From the IMG/VR virus record IMGVR_UViG_3300031963_000080, positions 1 to 64,000 of that record: 64,000 bases of DNA; one strand, written 5' to 3'. The DNA comes from a virus. The translations under genes and the position numbers were made by a program. This document shows, piece after piece, positions 22,947 through 29,564 of this stretch. Positions within the stretch are counted from its first letter, which is position 1. Every line of letters begins with the position of its first letter. The notes beneath the pieces were generated by a model. It was given only the letters and a program-made list of their open reading frames with translations, ran no database searches and was not told the DNA's origin.

Positions 22947-23135
22947 TCAAGAGTTTTTTTGTATTACTTCAAGATCAGTTCCAATAGCACGAAGCCATGT
23001 ATTTAAATTCTCCATAACAAATTCATCATCTGGATTTTCAAAATTGATACGAATATCACGGATTGTATCGTGGTTTTCATTCCTGGCGGAATAACCAAGA
23101 TCATAGTTTGTGTTCACAACTTGTTTTTTGGGCAT
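22947..23135 (-). CDS. Small hypothetical protein, 62 aa
   Basis: ATG at 23135. Basic N-terminus (MPKKQVVN) and acidic remainder (INFENPDDEFVMENLNTWLRAIGTDLEVIQ). Lies between tRNA genes. No family recognised. Confidence 0.5.
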   Translation of the reverse strand: MPKKQVVNTNYDLGYSARNENHDTIRDIRINFENPDDEFVMENLNTWLRAIGTDLEVIQKNS

Positions 23136-23176
23136 AATCAATTAAGAATGTAATACGGAGATATTTCAGTATCTCA

Positions 23177-23256
23177 TGCTCGAAACAGGAGTCGAACCTG
23201 CAAGCCGAAGCGGTTGATTTTGAGTCAACTGTGTATACCAATTCCACCATTCGAGC
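23177..23256 (-). tRNA. tRNA-Leu (anticodon CAA)
   Basis: Acceptor GCTCGAA/TTCGAGC, anticodon arm GTTGA-CTCAAAA-TCAAC, variable arm present, T-arm GCAGG-TTCGACT-CCTGT, discriminator A. 80 nt. Its 5' end abuts the encoded CCA of the split tRNA. Confidence 0.94.
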
Positions 23257-23296
23257 TGGCGTCTCAGGTTGGATTCGAACCAACGACCAACTGCTT
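23257..23296 (-). pseudogene. 3' half of an interrupted tRNA
   Basis: Reads AAGCAGTTGGTC, a perfect T-arm GTTGG-TTCGAAT-CCAAC, acceptor strand CTGAGAC, discriminator G and an encoded CCA. Its acceptor strand is the exact complement of GTCTCAG at 23901-23895. The segment codes the last residues of the nuclease gene (VVGSNPT), which stops inside it. Confidence 0.85.
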
Positions 23297-23710
23297 ATCA
23301 GGAATACTAAGATAATCTTCAGCCAAGTTTATACCAATTTTTTGATTATTCTTGGGAGGAACTAATCTTAGGACAAATGTGTTACTACAATCATTTGGAT
23401 TTATGTAGTAACACATATCTGTGTCTGGACAGTAGACGCACATTACATCAATTTCATTTTTATCATAATTTTGAGTATGTGTTCCATTTTTATCTGTCCA
23501 GCAAGTCCTGAATGGAACTTCTATTTTACCATCTTTTGATGCTCTATACTTGACTTGAACTCTTAAAAAGTTTCCATCTTTGTAGGCAACAAGATCAAAG
23601 GCAGAATGTTCTGTATGAGGAGTAAGAATTAAGTATCCTTTCTCATATAGATCAAGTTGTGCTTTTAGGACTCCAAGATCTCCTTTGTTTTTAGTATGAT
23701 GTTCCCTCAT
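23264..23710 (-). CDS. PD-(D/E)XK homing-type endonuclease inserted in a tRNA
   Basis: 148 aa. Start region HTKNKGDLGVLKAQLDLYEKG and the core SAFDLVAYKDGNFLRVQVKYR give the Asp and QxK of the PD-(D/E)XK fold in the arrangement of the I-Ssp6803I type, which is encoded in a tRNA-fMet group I intron of Synechocystis. Four Cys follow. The last codons lie within a tRNA 3' half. An exact late box TATAAATA is 22 bp upstream, recalling late expression of I-TevI in T4. It probably cuts tRNA genes lacking the insertion (inference). Confidence 0.78.
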   Translation of the reverse strand: MREHHTKNKGDLGVLKAQLDLYEKGYLILTPHTEHSAFDLVAYKDGNFLRVQVKYRASKDGKIEVPFRTCWTDKNGTHTQNYDKNEIDVMCVYCPDTDMCYYINPNDCSNTFVLRLVPPKNNQKIGINLAEDYLSIPDKQLVVGSNPT

Positions 23711-23731
23711 ACAAGTAACGATATCTCTTAT

Positions 23732-23739
23732 TATTTATA
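23732..23739 (-). promoter_or_regulatory. Late promoter TATAAATA for the endonuclease
   Basis: Exact late-box match, start expected about 15 bp before the ATG at 23710. It lies inside a small inverted repeat (CTCTTATAAATAATAAGAG). Confidence 0.72.
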
Positions 23740-23764
23740 AGAGTAGCAACTTACCAGTATGTTA

Positions 23765-23866
23765 CTCAGAACAACCAACAGGCTCACCTGGAATCGAACC
23801 AGGGACATTCGCTTAGAAGGCGAAGGTTATATCCGCTTAACTATGAGCCCAAGCGGTTGTTCTAAG
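23765..23866. repeat. 12-bp inverted repeat bracketing tRNA-Arg
   Basis: Arms at 23765-23776 and 23855-23866 are complementary over 12 bp with one G-T wobble (minus strand CTTAGAACAACC and GGTTGTTCTGAG). They enclose the complete tRNA-Arg, and the outer arm overlaps the last two anticodon bases of the interrupted tRNA. Could be the edge of an inserted cassette or an RNA stem. Confidence 0.85.
23779..23850 (-). tRNA. tRNA-Arg (anticodon TCT), intact copy inside the insertion
   Basis: Acceptor GGGCTCA/TGAGCCT, D-arm GTTA/TAAC, anticodon arm TTCGC-CTTCTAA-GCGAA, T-arm CCTGG-TTCGATT-CCAGG, discriminator G. 72 nt. It has the same anticodon as the interrupted tRNA around it but an unrelated body. 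Confidence 0.93.
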
Positions 23867-23901
23867 AAATCAGATACTCTATCCAAGTGAGCTACTGAGA
23901 C
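23865..23901 (-). pseudogene. 5' half of the interrupted tRNA, anticodon TCT
   Basis: Acceptor GTCTCAG, TA, D-arm GCTC-ACTTGGATA-GAGT, then TCTGA and T-T-TCT, giving anticodon TCT (Arg) at positions 34-36. Continuation after the anticodon is not a tRNA. Joined to 23257-23296 it would give a nearly complete cloverleaf with CTG/CAG in the anticodon stem. Confidence 0.82.
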
Positions 23902-23909
23902 ATAAGACA

Positions 23910-23938
23910 ATCATAAGACATTTATCTTAGATTGTCAA
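23910..23938 (-). promoter_or_regulatory. Promoter for the split tRNA/tRNA-Arg unit
   Basis: TTGACA (23938-23933), 17-bp spacer, TATGAT (23915-23910), then the leader TGTCTTAT directly joined to the tRNA 5' half. Confidence 0.88.
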
Positions 23939-23939
23939 G

Positions 23940-24013
23940 TGGAAACACTGGGGATTGAACCCAGAACCTCACGCTTATAAGGCGTGTGCTCTAACCAGTT
24001 GAGCTATGTTTCC
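23940..24013 (-). tRNA. tRNA-Ile (anticodon TAT)
   Basis: 74-nt canonical cloverleaf: acceptor GGAAACA/TGTTTCC, D-arm GCTC/GAGC, anticodon arm CACGC-CTTATAA-GCGTG, T-arm CTGGG-TTCAATC-CCCAG, discriminator A. Reads the rare codon ATA. Confidence 0.95.
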
Positions 24014-24022
24014 GATAAGACA

Positions 24023-24051
24023 ATTATAAGGCAGAACCTTGGAATTGTCAA
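24023..24051 (-). promoter_or_regulatory. Perfect consensus promoter for tRNA-Ile
   Basis: TTGACA (24051-24046), 17-bp spacer, TATAAT (24028-24023) followed by TGTCTTATC and the tRNA 5' end. Confidence 0.95.
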
Positions 24052-24052
24052 G

Positions 24053-24136
24053 TGCGAGTAGGGAGACTCGAACTCCCACGGGATTAACTCCCAACGGATT
24101 TTAAGTCCGGTGCGGCTACCATTACGCCATACTCGC
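24053..24136 (-). tRNA. tRNA-Leu (anticodon TAA)
   Basis: Acceptor GCGAGTA/TACTCGC, anticodon arm CCGGA-CTTAAAA-TCCGT, long variable arm TGGGAGTTAATCCC, T-arm GGGAG-TTCGAGT-CTCCC, discriminator A. 84 nt. Confidence 0.95.
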
Positions 24137-24146
24137 GGATAAGACA

Positions 24147-24175
24147 ATTATAGATCATAAGATCGAAATTGTCAA
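24147..24175 (-). promoter_or_regulatory. Perfect consensus promoter for tRNA-Leu(TAA)
   Basis: TTGACA (24175-24170), 17-bp spacer, TATAAT (24152-24147) followed by TGTCTTATC and the tRNA 5' end. Confidence 0.95.
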
Positions 24176-24217
24176 GTGTTAGAATCGGATCTCTCTCGAA
24201 CCAACACATACATCATA

Positions 24218-24619
24218 TCACTCTTTGGGGCAGCTGTCAACCCATGGGGCACACAACCTGATTTCTCCTCCAAGTGACCGACACTCATCAGTATAGCACA
24301 CAGAGGTGTCTACTGGTTTCTCTGAGAGTCGTGGTGGTGGAATTTTAACATGCCCACCATCTCCTGTCAAGCGTTCATAATCACTGATTGCTTTATCCAC
24401 GGTTCGCTCGACATCTCTTTCCAATATACCAGGATCTTTTTGAAGTTCTGGAATTAATGGAGAATCTGGTTGATATGTTTGGAGATATTCATAAACAATA
24501 TCCCAAATATGTTTTTGTTCTATCTTTAAGCAAGAGGAGAGTGATGCTATTATTAAAGATAGGACTACAATAGTTTTAATATGTGCTTTCTTTTTTCCTA
24601 CCTGAAAATTAAATTTCAT
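24218..24619 (-). CDS. Putative lipoprotein, 133 aa
   Basis: The N-terminus has a basic stretch, a hydrophobic core (TIVVLSLIIASL) and a lipobox LSSC at about residues 27-30. The mature part is helical, then proline-rich (HVKIPPPRLSEKP), with four Cys at the C-terminus. Could be an outer spanin or a superinfection-exclusion lipoprotein; no direct proof. Overlaps the upstream gene by 11 bp. Confidence 0.6.
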   Translation of the reverse strand: MKFNFQVGKKKAHIKTIVVLSLIIASLSSCLKIEQKHIWDIVYEYLQTYQPDSPLIPELQKDPGILERDVERTVDKAISDYERLTGDGGHVKIPPPRLSEKPVDTSVCYTDECRSLGGEIRLCAPWVDSCPKE

Positions 24620-25376
24620 TTAAAAAAATTTTATTGTATACTTCACTATATGCATAATTATTACTAAATTTTCTAATCGGCATATTTAAATAATCGAATT
24701 TTTTATTGGTGATTTCTTCTGCAGCGATCAAAAATAAAGAAAAATAGTGCCAATGACAGGGAGGAATATACTGAGGAGATAAACACACAAAAATATAATC
24801 AAAATTATAATTATCGAAAATATATTGATCTCTAGTAAAATATTGAAATTTTGGTATGTGAGATTTTATAAAAGATTTTTTTGAATGAGAAAAATCAATA
24901 CTTTTTTCATTCCCAATAAAACTATAAGAATTAAGTTTATTCTGAATGTTCAATAATGATATCCAGTTACCTTCATGTACTATACTATTATATTTTATTT
25001 CATCGTAGCTACAAAACAAAGAATTCATCTCCGACTCATCTAAATCTTGGCTGTTTTCTGGTAAATCGGAAGGATATATTACATCATCATGATGATCTAT
25101 ATTAATCAATTCGATATCATCGTAGCGAATTAAATCATCTAGTATAGAATCATGATTATATGAAAACGAAATATTATGGCAAGTGCGAATTGCTCTTAAA
25201 AAAATGGAAAAGCAGTATTGTAAATTTTTTTCGTTAATTGGAAAATCATTTATATTTTTATTTTCGTGAAAATAATTTTTCCATCTTTTTGATGGATTAT
25301 CGTCATACCCAATTTCATGGTATGTCTCAATAGATGGTTCCATAATATAATCTAGATCTATACTAAGAGCTCTCAT
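24609..25376 (-). CDS. UPF0489-like (arginase-like fold) protein
   Basis: 255 aa. Begins ALSIDLDYIMEP and has INIDHHDDVIYP near residue 93, the D-x-DY and NxDHHDD motifs of the UPF0489 family, whose fold is arginase-like and could bind metal. FVCLSPQYIPPCHWHYF near the C-terminus also fits. Function in phages unknown; a peptide- or guanidine-hydrolase role is conceivable. Confidence 0.55.
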   Translation of the reverse strand: MRALSIDLDYIMEPSIETYHEIGYDDNPSKRWKNYFHENKNINDFPINEKNLQYCFSIFLRAIRTCHNISFSYNHDSILDDLIRYDDIELINIDHHDDVIYPSDLPENSQDLDESEMNSLFCSYDEIKYNSIVHEGNWISLLNIQNKLNSYSFIGNEKSIDFSHSKKSFIKSHIPKFQYFTRDQYIFDNYNFDYIFVCLSPQYIPPCHWHYFSLFLIAAEEITNKKFDYLNMPIRKFSNNYAYSEVYNKIFLNEI

Positions 25377-25427
25377 AATACAAAAAAATAGAGGAAAGAG
25401 TTTTGCTTCCCTCTATTTATTGTCGAA

Positions 25428-26096
25428 TTAAACTTCTACCATGATTAGTCGGTTAGCATACTCATGTGCATAAGATGTGCGAGCACCATGATGCCCCCAA
25501 CCAATCCAACTATACGCATAGTCCATGTAACGATTGATAGACTTACCAGGAGTTTTCATCCTGTCCTCAATTCGTTGCCATTGAACTTCAGTCGTTAGAT
25601 AACGAAGTTGCGTGTGAAGTGATGATGGAGAACCACCATGCCTCTTGGCAAAATCGCCCAATCCATAATAACGATCAGCAGATGTCCATTGAATCAATCC
25701 GTAACCACGACCGCAGTTACCCCAACTAGTTCTGCTACCACCTTCACAGATATTAGGCACGAAAGTGGATTCTTGTCTAATATTACCCATGATGGTAGCG
25801 AGGGCGTTTCTGTCTTTAACACCACGATCCTGGAAAAATGCCAGGGTAGCATTCTCATGTTCATTACACCCTTTACAAATTAGCCTTGTCTGTTTTGGCT
25901 TTGGTGATGCAACCTCTCGGATTGCTGTCTTCCTTTCATCTACAAGATCAAACTCTTTGATAATAACAAATGGTTTGGTTGTTGGGTCAACTGGGGGAGG
26001 AGGTCCCTGCATCTTGTAGTTGACGAATGGCAGTGATGCCGTACTGGTTGTAACCGCTGCCAAGATAGGCATGGCTACTGTAAAGAAATTTTGCAT
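25428..26096 (-). CDS. Secreted or virion lysozyme-like protein (phage tail lysozyme domain)
   Basis: 222 aa from the ATG at 26096; an earlier ATG adds 18 residues. Residues 1-22 resemble a signal or membrane anchor (FFTVAMPILAAVTTSTASL), followed by a proline-rich linker. Residues 85-200 match the Phage_lysozyme2 domain: ATIMGNIRQESTF carries the catalytic Glu, then CGRGYGLIQWTSADRY and LHTQLRYL. Glycan cleavage at entry or exit is likely. Confidence 0.75.
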   Translation of the reverse strand: MQNFFTVAMPILAAVTTSTASLPFVNYKMQGPPPPVDPTTKPFVIIKEFDLVDERKTAIREVASPKPKQTRLICKGCNEHENATLAFFQDRGVKDRNALATIMGNIRQESTFVPNICEGGSRTSWGNCGRGYGLIQWTSADRYYGLGDFAKRHGGSPSSLHTQLRYLTTEVQWQRIEDRMKTPGKSINRYMDYAYSWIGWGHHGARTSYAHEYANRLIMVEV

Positions 26097-26196
26097 TAAA
26101 ATTAATAGAACTCTACATCCGTATAGAAAGGGGGTACACCCTTTTCTCAAAGGGCACTTTCCACGGCTCTAATTGTCACGATCAAAATCTCATAAT

Positions 26197-26219
26197 AAAA
26201 AACCCTGCTCATAACAGGG
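26197..26219 (-). terminator. Terminator CCCTG/CAGGG with T-tract
   Basis: CCCTG-7-CAGGG hairpin followed by six T on the minus strand, ending the 26252-26434 gene. Confidence 0.8.
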
Positions 26220-26251
26220 ATTTTACATTATAAGTGAATATTTATGATTTG

Positions 26252-26434
26252 TCAATCAAGAGTCATGATTTCGATATCATCATCTAAATCAGAAGTAAGC
26301 CACTCAGAAAATTCTTCTTCTAGTGCAATGGCATTTTCAATTTGGTTTTTCTTCGTCAATTTAGAAAACCTATTAATACTCCAATCACGAATGTCTAGAA
26401 TTAGATTTTCCATTGAGGTTTGGTCGTCAGTCAT
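26252..26434 (-). CDS. Small acidic protein, 60 aa
   Basis: ATG at 26434, chosen because the promoter at 26457-26485 covers the upstream part of the longer frame. Helical with a very acidic C-terminus (SDLDDDIEIMTLD). No family recognised. Confidence 0.55.
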   Translation of the reverse strand: MTDDQTSMENLILDIRDWSINRFSKLTKKNQIENAIALEEEFSEWLTSDLDDDIEIMTLD

Positions 26435-26456
26435 AAATACTTGTTGATTCCAAATC

Positions 26457-26485
26457 ATAGTAAACCATAGTGGTAGGTCTGTCAA
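26457..26485 (-). promoter_or_regulatory. Promoter TTGACA-17-TACTAT
   Basis: TTGACA (26485-26480), 17-bp spacer, TACTAT (26462-26457), driving the small acidic gene and lying against the 5' end of the divergent GIY-YIG gene. Confidence 0.82.
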
Positions 26486-26902
26486 GTGTGGAACATAAAA
26501 GGAAAAGTTATTGATGAGGTGCCAGATGGCATGGAAGGATTTGTATATCTTATAACAAATCTGGAAAACGGGAAAAAATATATCGGAAAAAAGACTTTTT
26601 GGGAAAGAAGAAAGGACAGAAAAACCGGAAGAAGAAAAAAGAAAGAAGGCAATTGGAAAAATTACTTTGGATCTTGTGATGAATTGATTGCTGATGTGAA
26701 ATTATTGGGGGAAGACAAATTTCTCCGCGAGATATTATATCTCTGTCCACATAAAAAATCCATGAGTTTCTATGAAACCATGGAGCAATTTAAAAGAGAT
26801 GTAATTTTAAGAGAAGATTATTACAATACGAATGTAGAAGGTAAATTCTTTAGTTCAGAAAAAGACAAAATCTATGACATTGTAATTAAATCCGAAGACT
26901 AA
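26486..26902 (+). CDS. GIY-YIG family endonuclease
   Basis: 138 aa if the GTG at 26486 is used; the ATG at 26531 gives 123 aa. FVYLITNLENGKKYIGKKTF is the GIY-YIG core, followed by a highly basic loop (ERRKDRKTGRRKKKEG) and the metal-binding Glu in YETMEQFKRDVI. It resembles free-standing phage nucleases such as the T4 Seg proteins. It is inserted on the opposite strand between two minus-strand genes, as expected for a mobile nuclease. Confidence 0.8.
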   Translation: MWNIKGKVIDEVPDGMEGFVYLITNLENGKKYIGKKTFWERRKDRKTGRRKKKEGNWKNYFGSCDELIADVKLLGEDKFLREILYLCPHKKSMSFYETMEQFKRDVILREDYYNTNVEGKFFSSEKDKIYDIVIKSED

Positions 26903-26927
26903 AAAAGGGAGCTTTTGGCTCCCTTTT
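26903..26927. terminator. Bidirectional terminator
   Basis: AAAAGGGAGC/GCTCCCTTTT with 5-nt loop between the convergent GIY-YIG and structural genes. T-tracts on both strands. Confidence 0.9.
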
Positions 26928-26936
26928 AGTTTATGA

Positions 26937-28280
26937 TCAGCCTTCTAGATACATTTCAGTGAGTTCTAGAATTGACTCTTCTGAGAGATTTTCTAGAATT
27001 TCAAATGCATCCTCATAATTATCAGCATAACCTTCATTGATGAAATCTTCCATGATATATTGTGCTAGGAGTTCGAATTCTTCTCTTTGTGTGCGTGCTA
27101 AACGAATTTGTTTTCCTCTCTCGGCTTTAACTGTAGTAGGAGCAGTGGATGCTTTTCCACTCTTGTCTGGTCCCTTATTCCAAGGAGTCAAAGGAGTCGA
27201 AGGAGGAAGATTTCCACCTGTTCTTCTTCTTTCGCTACGATTTGCTGCAGCTGGATTGTAAACTGGTTTTTTGCCAGAAGCTTCTAGTGTTCTTAAACCT
27301 AGTCCCGCTGGCTTTGGTTTTGGAGTGGAACCACCGGAAGTAGCTCTACGAGGTCCCTGTGCTGCTGGAGCCTTAGGACCTTGTGGCCTAGTTGTACTTT
27401 GTTGGTGTGGTCCATGTGGACGACCAGAAGATGTAGCACTAAATGGTTCACCTACTGCGGATCTTGCAGCTGCTGATCTACCAGCTTTTCTTTCTTCATA
27501 ATCGGATCTACTCATGCCTGTAGATTTGGACTGTAGTCCTCTAGCTAATTTTTTGCCCGCTCTCGCCAATAAACTACCAATTGCTCTACGCTTGGCACCA
27601 CCAGATTTCTCAACTGTAGTTTGAGTTGATGGTGCAGCATCACGACCACCACCAGAAGTAGTTGTAGTAGTTACTCTAGTTCTTTCTGCTTCTCTGCCGG
27701 CTCTTTCTGTGCTTCTACCTGCTTTATATGCAGATGCGACACCTTTACGAACTCCTTTACGAACAACCCCTCTAAGGGCAGCCATGGCCTCTCCTGCTTT
27801 GCCCTTAGCACGATCATAAGCACCAGCAGCAGCTTGTTTGCCAGCTCTCATGGCACCCATAGCAGCAGATCCAACACCAGTTGCCGCACCCTGCACTGCC
27901 TTACCTGCCGATCTGAGAGCACCAGTTACAGCAGCTTTTCTTGCTTCTTTTCTTGCTTGTGCCTTTTCTCCAGAAACTTGCTGTAGAGTTGCTTGTCTTT
28001 CTGCTTGTCTTTGTGCCATCCTTTGAGGAGACATTCTAACGGCTTCAAATAGAGCCTCTTCTAGAATCACATCATCAGAAAATACACTCTCAATTAAATT
28101 ATAAGACTCATCAAGAGTATTACCATAATCCATAAACTCCCAAAGAAGAGATTCCATGACCTCTTCAATTTCCTCTTGCATGAGATAGTCTACGAATCTA
28201 AGATTCTCATAGAATGTCTCATCCGCTTTTCTTGGGTTGTATAGGTTACCGTAGGCTTCGGTTAAATAGTATTTCGACAT
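26937..28280 (-). CDS. Basic Ala/Lys/Arg-rich virion protein with acidic helical ends
   Basis: 447 aa. N-terminal 90 residues form acidic helices (QEEIEEVMESLLWEFMDY). Residues 90-400 are low complexity with AK, GK, RA and proline-rich segments (KAQARKEARKAAVTGALRSA), resembling histone H1-like tails. The C-terminus is again acidic (AQYIMEDFINEGYADNYEDA). The end modules resemble those at 35521-36858 and 38149-38778. A DNA-binding internal head or core protein is plausible. An exact late promoter lies upstream. Confidence 0.7.
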   Translation of the reverse strand: MSKYYLTEAYGNLYNPRKADETFYENLRFVDYLMQEEIEEVMESLLWEFMDYGNTLDESYNLIESVFSDDVILEEALFEAVRMSPQRMAQRQAERQATLQQVSGEKAQARKEARKAAVTGALRSAGKAVQGAATGVGSAAMGAMRAGKQAAAGAYDRAKGKAGEAMAALRGVVRKGVRKGVASAYKAGRSTERAGREAERTRVTTTTTSGGGRDAAPSTQTTVEKSGGAKRRAIGSLLARAGKKLARGLQSKSTGMSRSDYEERKAGRSAAARSAVGEPFSATSSGRPHGPHQQSTTRPQGPKAPAAQGPRRATSGGSTPKPKPAGLGLRTLEASGKKPVYNPAAANRSERRRTGGNLPPSTPLTPWNKGPDKSGKASTAPTTVKAERGKQIRLARTQREEFELLAQYIMEDFINEGYADNYEDAFEILENLSEESILELTEMYLEG

Positions 28281-28312
28281 TTGTATAAAAAAAATTCTTA
28301 TTTGTCTTTATG

Positions 28313-28320
28313 TATTTATA
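28313..28320 (-). promoter_or_regulatory. Late promoter TATAAATA
   Basis: Exact late-box match about 33 bp upstream of the ATG at 28280. Confidence 0.8.
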
Positions 28321-28344
28321 AAAAAAGGGAGCTTATGCTCCCTT
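28321..28344 (-). terminator. Terminator after nrdB
   Basis: AAGGGAGC-TTAT-GCTCCCTT followed by a T-tract on the minus strand, adjoining the late box of the next gene. Confidence 0.87.
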
Positions 28345-28348
28345 AAAA

Positions 28349-29530
28349 TTAAAGTTTAAATCCGCTAAAAGTATCAGTTTTCATATCTTGTTTGATGCCA
28401 CCAATTAAGTATTGCTCTGCTTCCACTTCTTGTGGGGCCACTTGAAGACCTTTAGACTCAATCCAATGGGAAGTCCAAGGAAGTGGATTATTATTTGCAG
28501 CAATATTGTATTGTGGTTTTAATCCTATTGATTTCAATCTACGATTCGCAATCCATTCAACATATTGCTGAAGAAGTTTATCATTAAGTCCGATCATGCT
28601 ACCATCTTTGAACAGATAATCTGCCCATTTCTTTTCTTCATTTACAGCACGATCAAACATTTTATAGACCCATGCCTCTTCTTCTTTAGCAATTTGCTTC
28701 ATTTCCGGATCATCGCCATCACGCCATTTGTTCAATATATTTTGAGTAATAACTAGATGTTGATTTTCGTCTCTGGCAATTAAAGAGATGATCTTTGCTG
28801 ATCCTTCCATGAGCTTAAGTTCGCCGAATGCGAAACTACAAGCAAAACTAACGTAGAACCTAATACCTTCAAGAATGTTAACATTTGCGATTGCTCTATA
28901 GAGTTTTCTCTTAACATCGTTGAGTGTTTCCTTTGCGTATGTGACTCCCTCAAGATTATGCATCCAAGTATCAGATACACCATATTGTTGTGCGGATTGA
29001 ATAAAGTCATCATAAGATTCTGTAACGCTCTTAGCACGCTCTAGAATGCGATCATCAGTAATAATAGTATCAAACACCTCAGATGGATCCGAATAAACAT
29101 TTTTGATGATGTAAGTATATGAGCGACTATGAATCATTTCCATGAACCCCCACACTTCCATACATGCTTCCAGTTCAGGAAGTGAGCAATATGGAATAAA
29201 TGCCATACCAGGGCCTCGACCTTGGATGGAATCAAGCATAATTTGATATTTCAAATTAGAAGTAAAAATATGCTTTTGTTCTGGTCTTAGAGTTTGATAA
29301 TCCCCACGATCTTTTTGTAGTGAAACTTCTTCTGGTCTCCAGAAATAACTCAACTGCTGTTGAGTCAGTTTATCGAAAATTGGATACTTATATGAATCAT
29401 ACCTTTGAACCCCCAGCGGCTTACCAAAAAACATAGGTTGTTTCTTGGTATTAACTTGTTCGGTGTTAAAGACTGTCATTCCTTTAATTTTCGTTTGAGT
29501 ATCTTCAGTAGAAGAAATTTTAAATTGCAT
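28349..29530 (-). CDS. nrdB: Ribonucleotide reductase class I, small subunit
   Basis: 393 aa from the ATG at 29530 (MQFKISSTED). Iron-ligand regions are visible: MEMIHSRSYTYIIKNVY, DENQH and the preceding Glu-containing helices. The protein carries the tyrosyl radical that starts reduction of ribonucleotides and supplies dNTPs for phage replication. Last gene of the primase-nrdA-nrdB operon, closed by a terminator. Confidence 0.96.
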   Translation of the reverse strand: MQFKISSTEDTQTKIKGMTVFNTEQVNTKKQPMFFGKPLGVQRYDSYKYPIFDKLTQQQLSYFWRPEEVSLQKDRGDYQTLRPEQKHIFTSNLKYQIMLDSIQGRGPGMAFIPYCSLPELEACMEVWGFMEMIHSRSYTYIIKNVYSDPSEVFDTIITDDRILERAKSVTESYDDFIQSAQQYGVSDTWMHNLEGVTYAKETLNDVKRKLYRAIANVNILEGIRFYVSFACSFAFGELKLMEGSAKIISLIARDENQHLVITQNILNKWRDGDDPEMKQIAKEEEAWVYKMFDRAVNEEKKWADYLFKDGSMIGLNDKLLQQYVEWIANRRLKSIGLKPQYNIAANNNPLPWTSHWIESKGLQVAPQEVEAEQYLIGGIKQDMKTDTFSGFKL

Positions 29531-29564
29531 GTTAGTCCCCATTCACATTGAATATTTAAGCAAA

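Noticed and set aside
23264-23901. Ordinary group I intron in tRNA-Arg
   Set aside because: Not excluded, but no P/Q/R/S core sequences could be recognised, the nuclease frame runs into the 3' tRNA half, and the anticodon stem of the joined tRNA has mismatched ends. Kept as an alternative only.
26120-26155. Palindrome AAAGGG-TGTAC-CCCCTTT upstream of the lysozyme-like gene as an operator
   Set aside because: The nearby -35/-10 pair has a 19-bp spacer and poor -10; too weak to claim regulation.
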